A stretch of DNA of 6,571 nt from Moraxellaceae bacterium UBA2031 (GTDB taxonomy: Bacteria; Pseudomonadota; Gammaproteobacteria; Pseudomonadales; Moraxellaceae): the NCBI GenBank assembly GCA_002333145.1, contig DDBN01000128.1:1506-8076 (forward strand), in the 5' to 3' direction. This document shows positions 6,036-6,571 of the stretch, in pieces; the stretch's first letter is position 1; each line of letters begins with the position of its first letter. A program made the translations under genes and the position numbers. The notes beneath the pieces are model-generated. The model worked only from the letters and a program-made list of their open reading frames with translations, did no database searches and was not told the origin of the DNA.

Positions 6036-6571
6036 ATGTCTAGTGTTCACGTTGAAAACCTGTCGATTGATTTCCGTCGGTATAAAGACAAATCGCCTTC
6101 GCTCAAAGATTATATGTCCAGTTTTTTCAAGGGGCATCAAAAAGATCCATTCTCTGAGCACCGTGCGGTAAATAATGTATCGCTGGATATACGCAGCGGT
6201 GAGCGCGTAGGCATTATTGGTCATAATGGTGCCGGTAAAAGTACGTTGCTGAAGGCACTGTGTCGTATTTATGAGCCAGCAGAAGGCACTATCCGTATTC
6301 AGGGCCGTATTGCACCCTTGTTGGAGATTGGGGCCGGGTTTCATCCTGAGTTTACAGGGCGTGAGAATATCTACCTGAACGGCGCTATTCTCAAATACAA
6401 CAAAGAGGATCTAAAGCGACTCGAACCTGAAATTATTGCATTTGCTGAGATCGAAGAGTTCATTGATACGCCGGTCAAGTATTACTCGACAGGTATGTAC
6501 TTGCGCTTGGCATTTTCGCTGGCAACAGCGATTCAGCCAGAAATCCTTATTCTAGATGAGATGTTTGCTGG
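6036..6571 (+). CDS. wzt: Polysaccharide ABC transporter ATP-binding protein (Wzt), N-terminal part
   Basis: The first 178 complete codons of an ATPase that runs off the window. With the preceding permease it powers export of lipid-linked polysaccharide. An N-terminal stretch typical of Wzt/TagH-type ATPases (VHVENLSIDFRRY, then a charged insert to about residue 42) precedes the nucleotide-binding domain. Walker A is GHNGAGKST (residues 62-70, Lys68). IAPLLEIGAGFHPEFTGREN (92-111) includes the region characteristic of this subfamily. The ABC signature is YSTGMYLRLAFS (150-161), with Thr where Ser is common, and Walker B is ILILDE (170-175). The D-loop is just beginning at the edge. Whether it has the C-terminal carbohydrate-binding domain found in some Wzt proteins cannot be seen. 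The ATG at 6036 is five bases after the wzm stop. Confidence 0.95.
   Translation, partial: MSSVHVENLSIDFRRYKDKSPSLKDYMSSFFKGHQKDPFSEHRAVNNVSLDIRSGERVGIIGHNGAGKSTLLKALCRIYEPAEGTIRIQGRIAPLLEIGAGFHPEFTGRENIYLNGAILKYNKEDLKRLEPEIIAFAEIEEFIDTPVKYYSTGMYLRLAFSLATAIQPEILILDEMFA

Noticed and set aside
6018..6344. Minus-strand open frame opposite the start of wzt
   Set aside because: It overlaps the Walker A region of wzt, which is certain, and shows no family features.

Overview
The window is a dense piece of a Gram-negative O-antigen (or related surface polysaccharide) locus. All nine genes lie on the + strand, and both end genes are cut by the window edges. Moderate overall base composition, Rml-type dTDP-sugar enzymes, a WzxE-like flippase and a Wzm/Wzt ABC exporter point to a proteobacterium, probably beta or gamma. 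I cannot name the genus. No non-coding stretch exceeds 50 bases, and I see no RNA gene, insertion sequence, CRISPR array or origin.

Layout: (1) 1-725, the end of rfbD and all of rfbC, the last steps to dTDP-L-rhamnose. (2) A 49-base gap, preceded by a terminator-like hairpin that overlaps the end of rfbC. (3) 775-3930, a tightly coupled block of rfbA, a 3,4-ketoisomerase (fdtA/qdtA), a QdtC-like N-acetyltransferase and a PLP aminotransferase (fdtB/qdtB); each junction overlaps by four bases. (4) 3934-5199, a WzxE-like polysaccharide flippase three bases downstream. (5) 5209-6571, a Wzm-type ABC-2 permease and the first 178 codons of its ATPase Wzt.

How the genes fit together: RfbA makes dTDP-glucose. 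RfbB, not in this window, would convert it to dTDP-4-keto-6-deoxyglucose. That intermediate is then shared. RfbC and RfbD take it to dTDP-L-rhamnose, while the ketoisomerase, aminotransferase and acetyltransferase take it to a dTDP-3-acetamido-3,6-dideoxyhexose. The acetyltransferase resembles QdtC, which favours the gluco sugar Qui3NAc. Two ketoisomerase positions that I recall as setting C4 stereochemistry give a mixed FdtA/QdtA signal, so Fuc3NAc remains possible.

No wholly new system is evident. The points most worth a second look are the adjacency of two export systems normally treated as alternatives (a Wzx flippase and Wzm/Wzt), the mixed ketoisomerase signature, the hairpin with T-tract between the rhamnose and amino-sugar blocks, and marked local drops in G+C within the acetyltransferase and permease genes.
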